DNA of 35,920 nucleotides. Source: Bacteroidaceae bacterium. Its GTDB lineage: Bacteria > Bacteroidota > Bacteroidia > Bacteroidales > Bacteroidaceae. Shown here piece after piece: positions 15,480 through 23,967 of this stretch (positions are counted from its first letter, which is position 1; each line of letters begins with the position of its first letter). The stretch lies in contig JAFVSR010000036.1 in assembly GCA_017503645.1 (NCBI GenBank), positions 1 through 35,920 on the forward strand. Reading direction: 5' to 3'. A program made the position numbers and the translations under genes. The notes beneath the pieces are model-generated. The model saw only the letters and a list, made by a program, of their open reading frames with translations. It ran no database searches and was not told the DNA's origin.

Positions 15480-16946
15480 ATGAGTGAAGATTATATGATA
15501 TGTTTAAGGGATGGCGTTACACGCGATGCCACAGCGCATTTCGCAGCCCCGCTATCTCTGTTGTTGAGAAAGGGCGAGCATCTTGCCATCGTGGGCCCCA
15601 ACGGTGCCGGCAAGAGCCTTTTGGTCGATGTGCTTTTGGGGCGTTATCCATTGTGTAAGGGTACTCTGGAGTACGATTTTTTCCCTTCTCGCTCGCAACG
15701 CGTCTATGAAAATGTAAAATATATTACGTTCCGCGATACATACGGCTCGGCCGATGCCAACTATTGCTATCAGTTGCGCTGGAATACCCACGACCAGGAC
15801 GAGGCTATCCCCACCGTGCGTGCTCTTTTGGGCGATGTGACCGACGGGGAGCTCTTTGACGAGGTTATCGGAATGTTTGCTCTTGAGCATCTGCTGGATA
15901 AGCGCATTGTGCTGCTCAGCAGCGGCGAGTTGCGCAAATTCCAGCTTGCGCAGGCATTGCTTGCTTCGCCCCGCCTGTTGGTGATAGACAACCCCTTCAT
16001 AGGGCTCGATGCATCTACAAGGGACCTCCTGTGCAGCGTGCTTGCACGCCTTGCTTCGCGCGGCAATCTGCAAATCATTCTGGTGCTCTCGATGCTCGAC
16101 GATATACCGCAATTCATAACGAGTGTATTGCCTGTCGAAGATATGCGTGTGGGTGACAAGGTGTCGCGCGACGAATATCTGGCTCGCCTCGACATTGTGT
16201 ATGATGTCGCCGCCATTAAAAAAGCACAGCAGAGGGTGCTGTCGTTGCCCTCAAAAACTGCGCACAATTACGAAGCCGGCGGCGAGGTGGTGCGCCTTAA
16301 CAATGTTACAGTGAAGTACGATGACAGAACGATACTTGCCGGCCTCGATTGGGTGGTGGAGCAGGGGGATGTGTGGGCTCTTTCGGGCGAGAATGGTGCG
16401 GGTAAATCCACGCTGTTGAGCCTCGTATGTGCCGATAACCTGCAGTCGTATGCCTGCGATATCTCCCTCTTCGGGCGCAAACGCGGCACCGGCGAGAGTA
16501 TATGGGAGATAAAGAAGAATATAGGTTATGTGAGCCCCGAAATGCACCGCTCTTACCTGCGCAATCTGCCTGTGATAGATATTGTGGCATCGGGCCTGCA
16601 CGATAGCATAGGGCTCTATGTGAATACCTCTGAAAGCGAGTTGGCTGCGTGCGATTGGTGGTTGGAGACATTCGGGTTGTCGCACTTGCGCAACAGGTCG
16701 TTCCTTAAGATATCGAGCGGCGAACAGCGCCTTGTGCTCCTTGCCCGCGCATTTGTAAAGGACCCTTCGCTTATCATCCTTGACGAACCGCTGCACGGGC
16801 TCGATACATACAACCGCCGTATGGTGCGTGCCGTAATAGAGGCTTTCACGCAGCGTCCCGGAAAAACAACCTTGTTCGTCACGCACTACGAGGAGGAGCT
16901 TCCCTGCACGGTGAACAGGCGTCTGTTCCTTAAACGTAATAAATAG
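15480..16946 (+). CDS. tandem ABC ATPase, ModF (PhrA)-like
   Basis: A 488-residue soluble protein of two fused ABC ATPase domains, like E. coli ModF in length and in sequence of the second half (TILAGLDWVVEQGD, then FGRKRGTGESIWEIKKNIGYVS). Domain 1: Walker A GPNGAGKS 39-46, signature LSSGE 146-150, Walker B LLVID 166-170 followed by Asn171 where the catalytic Glu is expected. Domain 2: Walker A GENGAGKS 303-310, signature ISSGE 411-415, Walker B IILDE with Glu436, and H-loop His in FVTHY. No membrane segment is present and no permease is adjacent. ModF is named from its place by the molybdate transporter in E. coli, but its role is not settled, and there are no mod genes here. Domain 1 probably binds but does not hydrolyse ATP (inference). 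Confidence 0.85.
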   Translation: MSEDYMICLRDGVTRDATAHFAAPLSLLLRKGEHLAIVGPNGAGKSLLVDVLLGRYPLCKGTLEYDFFPSRSQRVYENVKYITFRDTYGSADANYCYQLRWNTHDQDEAIPTVRALLGDVTDGELFDEVIGMFALEHLLDKRIVLLSSGELRKFQLAQALLASPRLLVIDNPFIGLDASTRDLLCSVLARLASRGNLQIILVLSMLDDIPQFITSVLPVEDMRVGDKVSRDEYLARLDIVYDVAAIKKAQQRVLSLPSKTAHNYEAGGEVVRLNNVTVKYDDRTILAGLDWVVEQGDVWALSGENGAGKSTLLSLVCADNLQSYACDISLFGRKRGTGESIWEIKKNIGYVSPEMHRSYLRNLPVIDIVASGLHDSIGLYVNTSESELAACDWWLETFGLSHLRNRSFLKISSGEQRLVLLARAFVKDPSLIILDEPLHGLDTYNRRMVRAVIEAFTQRPGKTTLFVTHYEEELPCTVNRRLFLKRNK

Positions 16947-16998
16947 TGTTTATATAAAGAAAATAACCTTTTTGCTTGCTTGTGTCGCAAGAAAATGC

Positions 16999-17006
16999 GA
17001 CCTTTG
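16999..17006 (+). promoter_or_regulatory. probable nusB promoter -7 box
   Basis: GACCTTTG differs from TAnnTTTG at the first base. It lies 23 bp before the ATG of nusB, and a CTTG about 20 bp upstream could be the -33 box. Confidence 0.4.
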
Positions 17007-17029
17007 CACCCAATCAGATAATATAATTT

Positions 17030-17953
17030 ATGATTAACAGAGTTCTCATTCGTCTTAAAGTAGTTCAAATATTGTATGCCTACTACAAAAACAGCGGCAA
17101 AAGTATGAAAGCCGCCGAAGATGAGGTGTTCTTCAGCCTCTCTAAAGCATACGACCTATACAACTACCTTTTACTGCTTATGGCAGGAGTAACACACTAT
17201 GCGGCCGACCGCATTTCGTTCAAAAGTTTGAAGTTACGTCCCACCGACAGCGATATAAATCCCAATCTCAAATTTGTAAACAACCGTTTCATCGCCCAGC
17301 TCGAGGCCAACACCGCGCTTTGCAAGTTTGCCGAAAAGAGCAAGGTGAACTGGGTTGAACATTCCGACCTCCTACGTCGTTTACTCGATAAAATAGAGGA
17401 TAGTGATATATATAAGGAGTATATGGCAAGCGAAACATCATCGTATGAGGAGGATCGCGAGTTGTGGCGCAAACTATACAAGGCGTTTGTCTTTGACAAC
17501 GAGGAACTCGATGCTCTTCTCGAGGAGCAGAGCCTCTATTGGAACGATGACAAGTCCATTGTGGATACTTTTGTGCTTAAGACCATCAAGCGTTTTGAGG
17601 AGAGCGCCGGTGCCGACCAGCAGCTGCTGCCCGAGTACAAAGACGTGAATGATATGGATTTTGCACGCAAACTCTTCCGCAATGCGGTTTCAAAGGCCGA
17701 TGAGTATCGCGAACTGATGGCGCAGAACTCAAAGAACTGGGATATGTCGCGTTTCGCATTTATGGATGTGGTGATTATGCAGGTGGCCCTTGCCGAGATA
17801 CTTACCTTTGGCGATATACCTTTGAGCGTGTCGCTTAACGAGTATGTGGAGATTGCAAAATACTACAGCACGGCAAAGAGCGGCTCATTTGTGAACGGCC
17901 TGCTCGACTCCATCACCAAGAAATTGCGTGCCGATGGTGTGATAAACAAATAA
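17030..17953 (+). CDS. nusB: transcription antitermination factor NusB, long form
   Basis: NusB pairs with NusE (S10) at boxA of rRNA leaders to prevent early termination. The protein has 307 residues, about twice the E. coli length. The N-terminus keeps MINRVLIRLKVVQILYAYY, and the conserved NusB core is in the last 120 residues (FARKLFRNAV, then FAFMDVVIMQVALAEILTFGDIPLSVSLNEYVEIAKYYSTAKSG, then FVNGLLDSI). The middle (about 75-190) is an extra helical region normal for Bacteroidota NusB. Gene order nusB-yajC-ybbR-coaE is familiar from Bacteroides relatives. ATG 17030 gives the conserved N-terminus. Confidence 0.93.
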   Translation: MINRVLIRLKVVQILYAYYKNSGKSMKAAEDEVFFSLSKAYDLYNYLLLLMAGVTHYAADRISFKSLKLRPTDSDINPNLKFVNNRFIAQLEANTALCKFAEKSKVNWVEHSDLLRRLLDKIEDSDIYKEYMASETSSYEEDRELWRKLYKAFVFDNEELDALLEEQSLYWNDDKSIVDTFVLKTIKRFEESAGADQQLLPEYKDVNDMDFARKLFRNAVSKADEYRELMAQNSKNWDMSRFAFMDVVIMQVALAEILTFGDIPLSVSLNEYVEIAKYYSTAKSGSFVNGLLDSITKKLRADGVINK

Positions 17954-17984
17954 AAACAATTAACCATTTAATAGATATAAAATT

Positions 17985-18296
17985 ATGATTTTACTACAAC
18001 AAGCGGCGTCGGGCAGTTGGGCGCAGGCGATATTCGGAAACCAGTGGTTCTTCCTCATCGCAATGATTCTTATCTTCTACTTCTTGATGATTCGCCCTCA
18101 GCAGAAACGTCAGAAGGAGATAAACAATTTCCGCAAAGGTTTGCAGCCCGGTCAGGAGGTTGTCACAAGCGGTGGCATTTATGGCAAAATAAAGGAGATT
18201 AACGACAATATTGTTGTTTTGGAGATTGCCCACAATGTTTGCATAAAGGTGGATAAATCTACAATCTTCGCTAACCCCACAGCGGCGCAACAGTAA
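17985..18296 (+). CDS. yajC: preprotein translocase subunit YajC
   Basis: A 103-residue single-pass inner-membrane protein that associates with SecDF at the Sec translocon. One hydrophobic segment (about residues 18-38, FFLIAMILIFYFLMI) is followed at once by the family motif RPQQKRQKE, then a small cytoplasmic beta domain (GQEVVTSGGIYGKIKEINDNIVVLEIA). It starts 31 bp after nusB and ends 4 bp before the next gene. Confidence 0.95.
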   Translation: MILLQQAASGSWAQAIFGNQWFFLIAMILIFYFLMIRPQQKRQKEINNFRKGLQPGQEVVTSGGIYGKIKEINDNIVVLEIAHNVCIKVDKSTIFANPTAAQQ

Positions 18297-18300
18297 GCAG

Positions 18301-19257
18301 GTGAAACGAGTTTTATCCAAACTGAAAGGCATAAATACTCCTGCGGGCAGCGAATTGTTGCTCTTCCTCTTTTTTGTTCTGGTGTCGTGCTGTCTATGGT
18401 TGATGCTCACGCTCAACCGCGACTACGAGACCGACCTTAAATTTAACCTTTCGGTTAAGGAGGTGCCCGAAGATGTCAGTTTTTCGTCGCAAGACGAAGA
18501 ACTGATTGTTCGTGTGGGCGACCGTGGAACCACCCTTATGAACTACAAGTTGGGGTCGTTCCTGCCCATATCGGTAAATTATTCCGAACTTGTAAACAGG
18601 AAGGGGCGCCTCACACTGCCGGTGGCCCAGTTGCAGAAACGTATAAAAAAGCAGTTGGCTTCGTCAACGGCCATAATTTCGATACACCCCGATACATTGC
18701 TCTACTATACACAGGAGAGTGCCGTAAGGTACCCTGTGCTTTTTAATGGTAATGTGGCGCCTGCACGTCAATATGCGTTGGGCGATATTGTGGTGTCACC
18801 CGATTCGGTGTGGGTGTTTGCTCCTGCGCAGGTAACCGATACTCTTAGGTATCTGTCAACTGCATTTTTTGAGAAAGAGGAACTGCGCGACACGCTCAGA
18901 ATAGCCTTGCCGCTTCAATATGCCGACAATGTGAACTGCAACCCTGCCGAGGTGAATGTTACAATACCGGTATATCCCTATACGCAGAAAAGTTTCGATT
19001 TGCCGGTGCACGGCATCGATTTCCCCGATACATACCGCTTGCGCACCTTCCCGTCGCGCGTGCAGGTGAAATTGAATGTGAAGTCGGACGATTACGACCT
19101 TGTGAACGCCGACGACTTCGAGGTGGGCGTAAGCTATCTCGATATCTATGGTTCCGAGAGCAACCGCGCCGAGGTTAAGTTGCTGCGTGCCCCCTCGTGG
19201 GTGAAGGATGTGCGCATTGTGCCCGAAAATGTGGAATATATAATAGAACAGCAATGA
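18301..19257 (+). CDS. YbbR-like domain protein
   Basis: A 318-residue membrane-anchored protein. One N-terminal transmembrane helix (about residues 20-39) is followed by repeats of the YbbR beta fold outside the membrane (for example NLSVKEVPEDVSF, PVLFNGNVAPARQY, PVHGIDFPDTYRL, with the VRIVPENVEY end). The function is not established; in Firmicutes the family member CdaR regulates the diadenylate cyclase CdaA, but no cyclase is near here. The start is GTG at 18301, since no ATG precedes the transmembrane helix. The last codons overlap coaE as ATGA, so the two are translationally coupled. Confidence 0.88.
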   Translation: MKRVLSKLKGINTPAGSELLLFLFFVLVSCCLWLMLTLNRDYETDLKFNLSVKEVPEDVSFSSQDEELIVRVGDRGTTLMNYKLGSFLPISVNYSELVNRKGRLTLPVAQLQKRIKKQLASSTAIISIHPDTLLYYTQESAVRYPVLFNGNVAPARQYALGDIVVSPDSVWVFAPAQVTDTLRYLSTAFFEKEELRDTLRIALPLQYADNVNCNPAEVNVTIPVYPYTQKSFDLPVHGIDFPDTYRLRTFPSRVQVKLNVKSDDYDLVNADDFEVGVSYLDIYGSESNRAEVKLLRAPSWVKDVRIVPENVEYIIEQQ

Positions 19258-19841
19258 GCAAGGTGAGGTTGGCTGTAACAGGAAACATTGGCAGTGGGAA
19301 ATCGGTGGTTTCCCGTATGCTTGCCGTTATGGGCGTTCCGGTGTATGATTGCGACAACAGGGCGAAACTGCTTATGCAGAGCAGTGCCATCATAAAGCGT
19401 GCGCTTGTGCGTATGTTCGGCGAGGATTGCTACAATGCCGACGGCACGCTGAACCGTGCACACCTTGCCGAGCGCATTTTCACCGACCGCGACAACATAA
19501 GGCGTGTGAATGAGCTTGTTCACCCCTGCGTGAAGGAGGATTTCGTGGAGTGGGCCAATGCATCGAACAGCGATATTGTCGCTGTGGAGAGTGCCATACT
19601 ATATGAGTCGGGTATGATTGACGTTGTGGATAAGGTATTGCTCGTGTGGGCCGATGAAGAGACTGCCATAAAGCGTGTTGTTGATAGCCGCAAGATGAGC
19701 CGCGGCCAGGTGGTGAGCCGCTTGCAGAATCAGATATCGGCCGACGAACTGCTCATACTTTCCGACTACTCTTTGCGTAACGATGGCGACACAGCCATAA
19801 TGCCGCAGTTGATTGAAATTATTGAGGAACTGCGCCAATAA
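19254..19841 (+). CDS. coaE: dephospho-CoA kinase
   Basis: Catalyses the last step of coenzyme A synthesis, phosphorylating the 3'-hydroxyl of dephospho-CoA with ATP. The 195-residue protein has the P-loop GNIGSGKS at 10-17, the YDCDNRAKLLM substrate segment, the HPCVKEDF motif, and a final lid and base-binding region VDSRKMSRGQVVSRLQNQ. ATG 19254 overlaps the ybbR stop, and this start places the P-loop at the usual distance from the N-terminus; an open frame further upstream (from 19197) has no support. Confidence 0.95.
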   Translation: MSKVRLAVTGNIGSGKSVVSRMLAVMGVPVYDCDNRAKLLMQSSAIIKRALVRMFGEDCYNADGTLNRAHLAERIFTDRDNIRRVNELVHPCVKEDFVEWANASNSDIVAVESAILYESGMIDVVDKVLLVWADEETAIKRVVDSRKMSRGQVVSRLQNQISADELLILSDYSLRNDGDTAIMPQLIEIIEELRQ

Positions 19842-19864
19842 AAACATTGATTAACATAATATTC

Positions 19865-19895
19865 TTTGTTTTGCCGTTGTTATGTTATACCTTCG
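19865..19895 (+). promoter_or_regulatory. promoter of the DUF5606-DUF4923 unit
   Basis: TTTG (19865-19868), 19-bp spacer, TACCTTCG (19888-19895): one base from full consensus. The predicted start near 19903 gives a leader of about 50 nt before ATG 19953. Confidence 0.65.
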
Positions 19896-19952
19896 CAAGG
19901 TGTTTTAACAAACAACGTGGAATTGAATAATTTAAGATAAAGTTTATATTAT

Positions 19953-20372
19953 ATGTTTGAGAGAATTTTAACAATTTCGGGGAAACCCGGTCTATACCGT
20001 TTGCTTTCAAGCGGTCGTAATATGTTCGTTGTTGAAACTGTAGATGCTGCTAAAAAGCGTATGCCCGTGTATAACAGCGACAAAGTAGTGATGCTCGACG
20101 ATATCGCAATTTACACCGATACAGAGGAGGTTCCTTTGCGTGCTGTGTTTCAGAAAATTTATGAAAAGGAGAATGCCATTCTTCCTTTCGACCTCAAAAT
20201 GAGTACACCCGAGGAGTTGGTTGCCTATTTCGAAACCGTGATGCCCGATTACGATCGTGAGCGCGTATATCTCACACACATCAAGAAAATGTACTCTTGG
20301 TATAACATCCTGGTGGCAAACGGCGTAACCGATTTTCAGGAGGAGCAGGCAGAGGAGGCTGCAGCTGAATAA
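19953..20372 (+). CDS. DUF5606 family protein
   Basis: A 139-residue cytoplasmic protein beginning MFERILTISGKPGLYRLLSSGRNMFVVE, which is the DUF5606 signature as I know it. A small beta domain at the start (residues 1-60) is followed by a helical part ending in an acidic, Glu/Ala-rich tail. No catalytic motif is visible and function is unknown; the first strands resemble an SH3-like or KOW-like small barrel, but that is only a guess. It is cotranscribed with the next gene, whose ATG starts 2 bp after this stop. Confidence 0.85.
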   Translation: MFERILTISGKPGLYRLLSSGRNMFVVETVDAAKKRMPVYNSDKVVMLDDIAIYTDTEEVPLRAVFQKIYEKENAILPFDLKMSTPEELVAYFETVMPDYDRERVYLTHIKKMYSWYNILVANGVTDFQEEQAEEAAAE

Positions 20373-20374
20373 TT

Positions 20375-21106
20375 ATGAAGCGTCTATTCCTTATCGTAGC
20401 GGTTTTTGCATTCACAATGAGTGCTTCGGCGCAATGGACCAACTTCTTGAGCAATGCGCTGAACAAACTCTCTTCTTCGAAAACCGAAGAGACAACAAAT
20501 GCAACAACATCTGCGGCCACAGGCGCTGTGAAAAACGTGCTCAGCAGCCTCATAGGCGGCAGTATGCCGGTGTCCGAGGCTACACTCAAGGGTACCTGGA
20601 ATTACGAAGGCACGTCCTGCGTGCTTGAGAGCGACCAGGCACTTGCCAACATTGGCGGTTCTGTGGCAGCTGGTAAGGTGGAGGAGAAACTTGACGGCTA
20701 TCTTGCGAAGGTGGGCGTGGCACCCGGTGCCTGCACATTTGCCTTCCTCGACAACGACTCTTGCCAATTCACCATTAAGGGGCGCACCATAAACGGTACA
20801 TATACCCTGGATTCAAAAGAGAAAACCGTTCTCTTTAATTTCTATGGTCGTTTGTCTATGACTGCGCACGTGTCGTACGACCTTACCAATATGAACCTTG
20901 TGTTCGATGCCGATAAACTGCTCTCGCTTATCAAGAAGGTGACATCGTCTGTGGCTTCCAAAACATCAGCAGAATCGGGTAGTGGCTTGGGCTCTTTGCT
21001 TGGCGGCTCCACAACAGCATCTGCGGCATCGGGTACCCTTTCAACCGTTTCATCGTTGCTCGAAAACTATACGGGTATGATGCTTGGAATGAAACTGAAA
21101 AAGTAG
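20375..21106 (+). CDS. DUF4923 family exported protein
   Basis: A 243-residue exported protein with a signal peptide (residues 1-19, cleavage after SASA). A short helical region with Ser/Thr/Ala-rich linkers follows. The central lipocalin-like beta domain (about 68-180) carries LKGTWNYEGTSCVLES and FTIKGRTINGTYTL, typical of DUF4923. The C-terminus is again Ser/Gly-rich before a short helix. The fold suggests binding of a small ligand in the periplasm, but no ligand is known. It follows the DUF5606 gene by 2 bp and ends at a perfect 44-bp palindrome. Confidence 0.82.
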   Translation: MKRLFLIVAVFAFTMSASAQWTNFLSNALNKLSSSKTEETTNATTSAATGAVKNVLSSLIGGSMPVSEATLKGTWNYEGTSCVLESDQALANIGGSVAAGKVEEKLDGYLAKVGVAPGACTFAFLDNDSCQFTIKGRTINGTYTLDSKEKTVLFNFYGRLSMTAHVSYDLTNMNLVFDADKLLSLIKKVTSSVASKTSAESGSGLGSLLGGSTTASAASGTLSTVSSLLENYTGMMLGMKLKK

Positions 21107-21122
21107 TGTAAAATTATAGTGT

Positions 21123-21166
21123 ATTAAAAAATGTCACAACCCCGCGGGGTTGTGACATTTTTTAAT
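21123..21166. terminator. bidirectional terminator, 44-bp perfect palindrome
   Basis: Arms of 22 bp are perfectly complementary with a CCCCGCGGGG core and A/T tracts outside. It separates the convergent DUF4923 and clpB genes (stop codons at 21106 and 21176). Confidence 0.92.
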
Positions 21167-21175
21167 GATAGTGAC

Positions 21176-23767
21176 TTATCTGTTGGTAAAGACGAGCATA
21201 TTGCCATCGGAGCTTATCTTTATGGGGCGGCTTTTGTCTATGCTGCCTGCAAGCAGTTGTTTTGACAGGTCGTTGAGCAGGTAGCGCTGTATGGCTCTTT
21301 TTATGGGGCGCGCACCGAACTCGGGGTCGAACCCTGCCTTGGCTATGTATTTTATGGCGCTCTCGTCGCTCTCCAGCGTAACATCGCTCTCCTTTAGCAG
21401 GCGTGTGATGCTCTCAATCTGCAGTCGCACGATATCTTCAATTTCACTTTCGTTGAGCGGGGTGAACATTATCGTTTCGTCTATGCGGTTGAGGAATTCG
21501 GGGCGTATGCTCTTTTTAAGCATCTCCATCACCTTCTCCTTGGTCTCCTCGATGACAAATTCGCGGTTGCCGTCGTTTATCTTTTCGAACTGCTCCTGTA
21601 TGTAGCTGCTGCCCAGGTTGCTTGTCATTATTATGATGGTGTTCTTGAAGTTTACGCAACGGCCCTTGTTGTCGGTGAGCCTTCCGTCGTCGAGCACCTG
21701 CAGCAGTATGTTGAACACATCGGGGTGAGCCTTCTCAATCTCGTCAAAAAGCACCACGGAGTAGGGCTTGCGTCGCACAGCCTCGGTAAGCTGGCCGCCT
21801 TCGTCATAGCCTACATATCCCGGAGGAGCTCCTATGAGGCGCGATACGGAGAATTTCTCCTGATACTCGCTCATATCTATGCGTGTCATCAGCGTCTCGT
21901 CGTTGAAAAGGTATGCGGCAAGTGCCTTTGCCAGTTCGGTCTTTCCCACGCCTGTTGTACCCAGGAAAATGAATGAGCCTATGGGGCGTTTGGGGTCCTG
22001 CAGGCCGGCGCGGCTGCGTCTTACGGCATCGCTCACGGCTGTTATGGCTTCGTTTTGTCCTATTACGCGCTTGTGCAGTTCATCCTCGAGGTTCAGCAGT
22101 TTGTCGCGTTCGCTCTGCAGCATTTTGCTCACAGGTATTCCTGTCCAGCGCGATACCACATCGGCGATATCTTCGGCGGTGACCTCCTCCTTTATCATAG
22201 CATTGTCGCTCTGCGCCTCTTGCAGCTTGCTTTGCGTGGCTGTAATCTCGTCGTTGAGCGCCTTTATCTTGCCATATCGTATCTCGGCTACGCGACCATA
22301 ATCGCCTTCGCGCTCTGCTTTGTCGGCTTCGAATTTCAGTTGCTCAATCTCCTGTTTCGCGGTCTGAATCCTGTCGGCAAGCTCTTTTTCGTGCTGCCAT
22401 TTTGCACGCTTGTTCTGCTCCTGTTCCTTGAGTGCGGCAATCTCCTTGCCAAGCAGCGCAAGTTTCACCTCGTCTTTTTCGCGCTTTATGGCTTCACGCT
22501 CAATCTCCAACTGTTTTATATGGCGCGAAATCTCGTCGAGCTCCTCGGGGAGCGAGTCGCGTTCCATACGCAGTTTGGCTGCCGCCTCATCTACAAGGTC
22601 TATCGCCTTGTCGGGGAGGAAGCGCTCGGTTATGTAGCGGTCGCTGAGTGTTACGGCGGCTATGAGTGCATCGTCCTGTATGCGCACTTTGTGGTGGTTC
22701 TCGTAGCGCTCCTTAAGTCCTCGCATTATGGATATCGTGCTCATCTTGTCGGGCTCGTTCACCATTACGGTTTGGAAACGGCGCTCCAGCGCTTTGTCCT
22801 TCTCAAAGTATTTTTGGTACTCGTCGAGGGTGGTGGCGCCAATGGAGCGCAGCTCGCCGCGGGCAAGTGCCGGTTTCAATATGTTGGCAGCATCCATTGC
22901 GCCTTCGCTCTTGCCGGCACCCACAAGGGTGTGTATCTCGTCTATGAAGAGTATGATGTTACCTTCGGCTTTTGTAACCTCGTTTATTACGGCTTTCAAG
23001 CGCTCCTCGAACTCGCCCTTGTACTTGGCTCCGGCCACAAGCGCGCCCATATCAAGGGAGTAAATCTCCTTGTTGCGCAGGTTCTCGGGTACATCGCCGC
23101 GTATAATGCGGTGGGCAAGCCCCTCGACAATGGCGGTTTTTCCTGTACCCGGCTCGCCAATGAGTATGGGGTTGTTCTTTGTGCGGCGGCTGAGAATTTG
23201 CAGTATGCGGCGTATCTCGTCGTCGCGGCCTATCACAGGGTCGAGCTTGCCGCTCTTTGCTGCCTCGTTGAGGTTTATTGCATATTTACTGAGCGCCTGG
23301 TAGCTCTCTTCGGCCGATTGCGATTTCACGCTCTCGCCCTTGCGCAGCTCCATTATGGCTTTTTCTGCCTCTGCGGCTGTTATCCCGTGCCCTTTGAGCA
23401 TTGTGCCCACGGGGTTGTCCGTTGTGAGGATGGCAAGCAGAATGGGCTCTACCGATACATATTCGTCGCCAAATCTCTTTGCTATCTCCTCGGCCTTGTT
23501 AAGTATATCGTTGCTCTTGTGGCTGAGGTATGGCTCGCCACCTTGTACTTTGGGGAATGCAAGTTCTTGCTTTTCCACCTCGCTCTTTATCTGTCCTATG
23601 TTAGCACCTGTCTTTTGGAAAATGAAGGCTGTAATCTGCTCTCCGCTTTTAAGCACTCCACCCATTATGTGTGCAGGCTCCACAGCCTGCTGACCAAGCG
23701 ACTGCACTCTGTTCACAGCCTCTTGAATAGCCTCCTGGGCTTTGATTGTAAATTTGTTGAAGTTCAT
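21176..23767 (-). CDS. clpB: ATP-dependent disaggregase ClpB
   Basis: A Hsp100 hexamer that pulls aggregated proteins apart with DnaK. The 863-residue protein has every expected part: the N-domain (residues 1-145), NBD1 with Walker A GEPGTGKT at 204-211 and Walker B LFIDEIH, the coiled-coil middle domain (about 400-525, rich in Glu, Lys and Gln), and NBD2 with Walker A GTTGVGKT near 600 and Walker [11 protein letters not shown]. The C-terminal sensor GARPIKR is present. There is no IGF/IGL loop for ClpP, as expected for ClpB. It is monocistronic; its upstream region holds direct repeats that may be a heat-shock regulator site. Confidence 0.97.
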   Translation of the reverse strand: MNFNKFTIKAQEAIQEAVNRVQSLGQQAVEPAHIMGGVLKSGEQITAFIFQKTGANIGQIKSEVEKQELAFPKVQGGEPYLSHKSNDILNKAEEIAKRFGDEYVSVEPILLAILTTDNPVGTMLKGHGITAAEAEKAIMELRKGESVKSQSAEESYQALSKYAINLNEAAKSGKLDPVIGRDDEIRRILQILSRRTKNNPILIGEPGTGKTAIVEGLAHRIIRGDVPENLRNKEIYSLDMGALVAGAKYKGEFEERLKAVINEVTKAEGNIILFIDEIHTLVGAGKSEGAMDAANILKPALARGELRSIGATTLDEYQKYFEKDKALERRFQTVMVNEPDKMSTISIMRGLKERYENHHKVRIQDDALIAAVTLSDRYITERFLPDKAIDLVDEAAAKLRMERDSLPEELDEISRHIKQLEIEREAIKREKDEVKLALLGKEIAALKEQEQNKRAKWQHEKELADRIQTAKQEIEQLKFEADKAEREGDYGRVAEIRYGKIKALNDEITATQSKLQEAQSDNAMIKEEVTAEDIADVVSRWTGIPVSKMLQSERDKLLNLEDELHKRVIGQNEAITAVSDAVRRSRAGLQDPKRPIGSFIFLGTTGVGKTELAKALAAYLFNDETLMTRIDMSEYQEKFSVSRLIGAPPGYVGYDEGGQLTEAVRRKPYSVVLFDEIEKAHPDVFNILLQVLDDGRLTDNKGRCVNFKNTIIIMTSNLGSSYIQEQFEKINDGNREFVIEETKEKVMEMLKKSIRPEFLNRIDETIMFTPLNESEIEDIVRLQIESITRLLKESDVTLESDESAIKYIAKAGFDPEFGARPIKRAIQRYLLNDLSKQLLAGSIDKSRPIKISSDGNMLVFTNR

Positions 23768-23849
23768 AATTTAAGAAACTGTTAATTGGTTAATATTCGT
23801 TTATGGTTCATTTCGCGTTGAACCCTTCGCTTGATAACAAACAAATTCT

Positions 23850-23902
23850 GCGCCAAATGGGTTTGTGTGTCAAAATGTCTTATGTAGCTGTCAAAATGGC
23901 GC
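23850..23902 (-). promoter_or_regulatory. repeat cluster upstream of clpB, possible stress operator
   Basis: TGTCAAAATG occurs twice on the plus strand (23868-23877 and 23889-23898) with starts exactly 21 bp apart, two helical turns. The pair is bracketed by GCGCCA (23850-23855) and TGGCGC (23897-23902). It lies 100-135 bp before the clpB ATG. No known operator such as CIRCE is matched. Confidence 0.45.
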
Positions 23903-23913
23903 GCAAATAAAAA

Positions 23914-23945
23914 TCAGCCGTTTCCACGTATGCAGAAACGGCTGA
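23914..23945 (-). terminator. nadE terminator
   Basis: An 11-bp perfect stem (23914-23924 with 23935-23945) around a 10-nt loop, followed on the minus strand by TTTTTATTTG. It lies 23 bp after the nadE stop codon. Confidence 0.88.
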
Positions 23946-23967
23946 TAATGCTATGTGTGATATGATG

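Noticed and set aside
22055-23785. Long open frame (576 codons) on the plus strand opposite clpB
   Set aside because: It mirrors the clpB codons, lacks any recognisable domain and has no promoter or leader. The same holds for other long antisense frames, for example opposite the nucleoside phosphorylase (33390-34313) and enolase.
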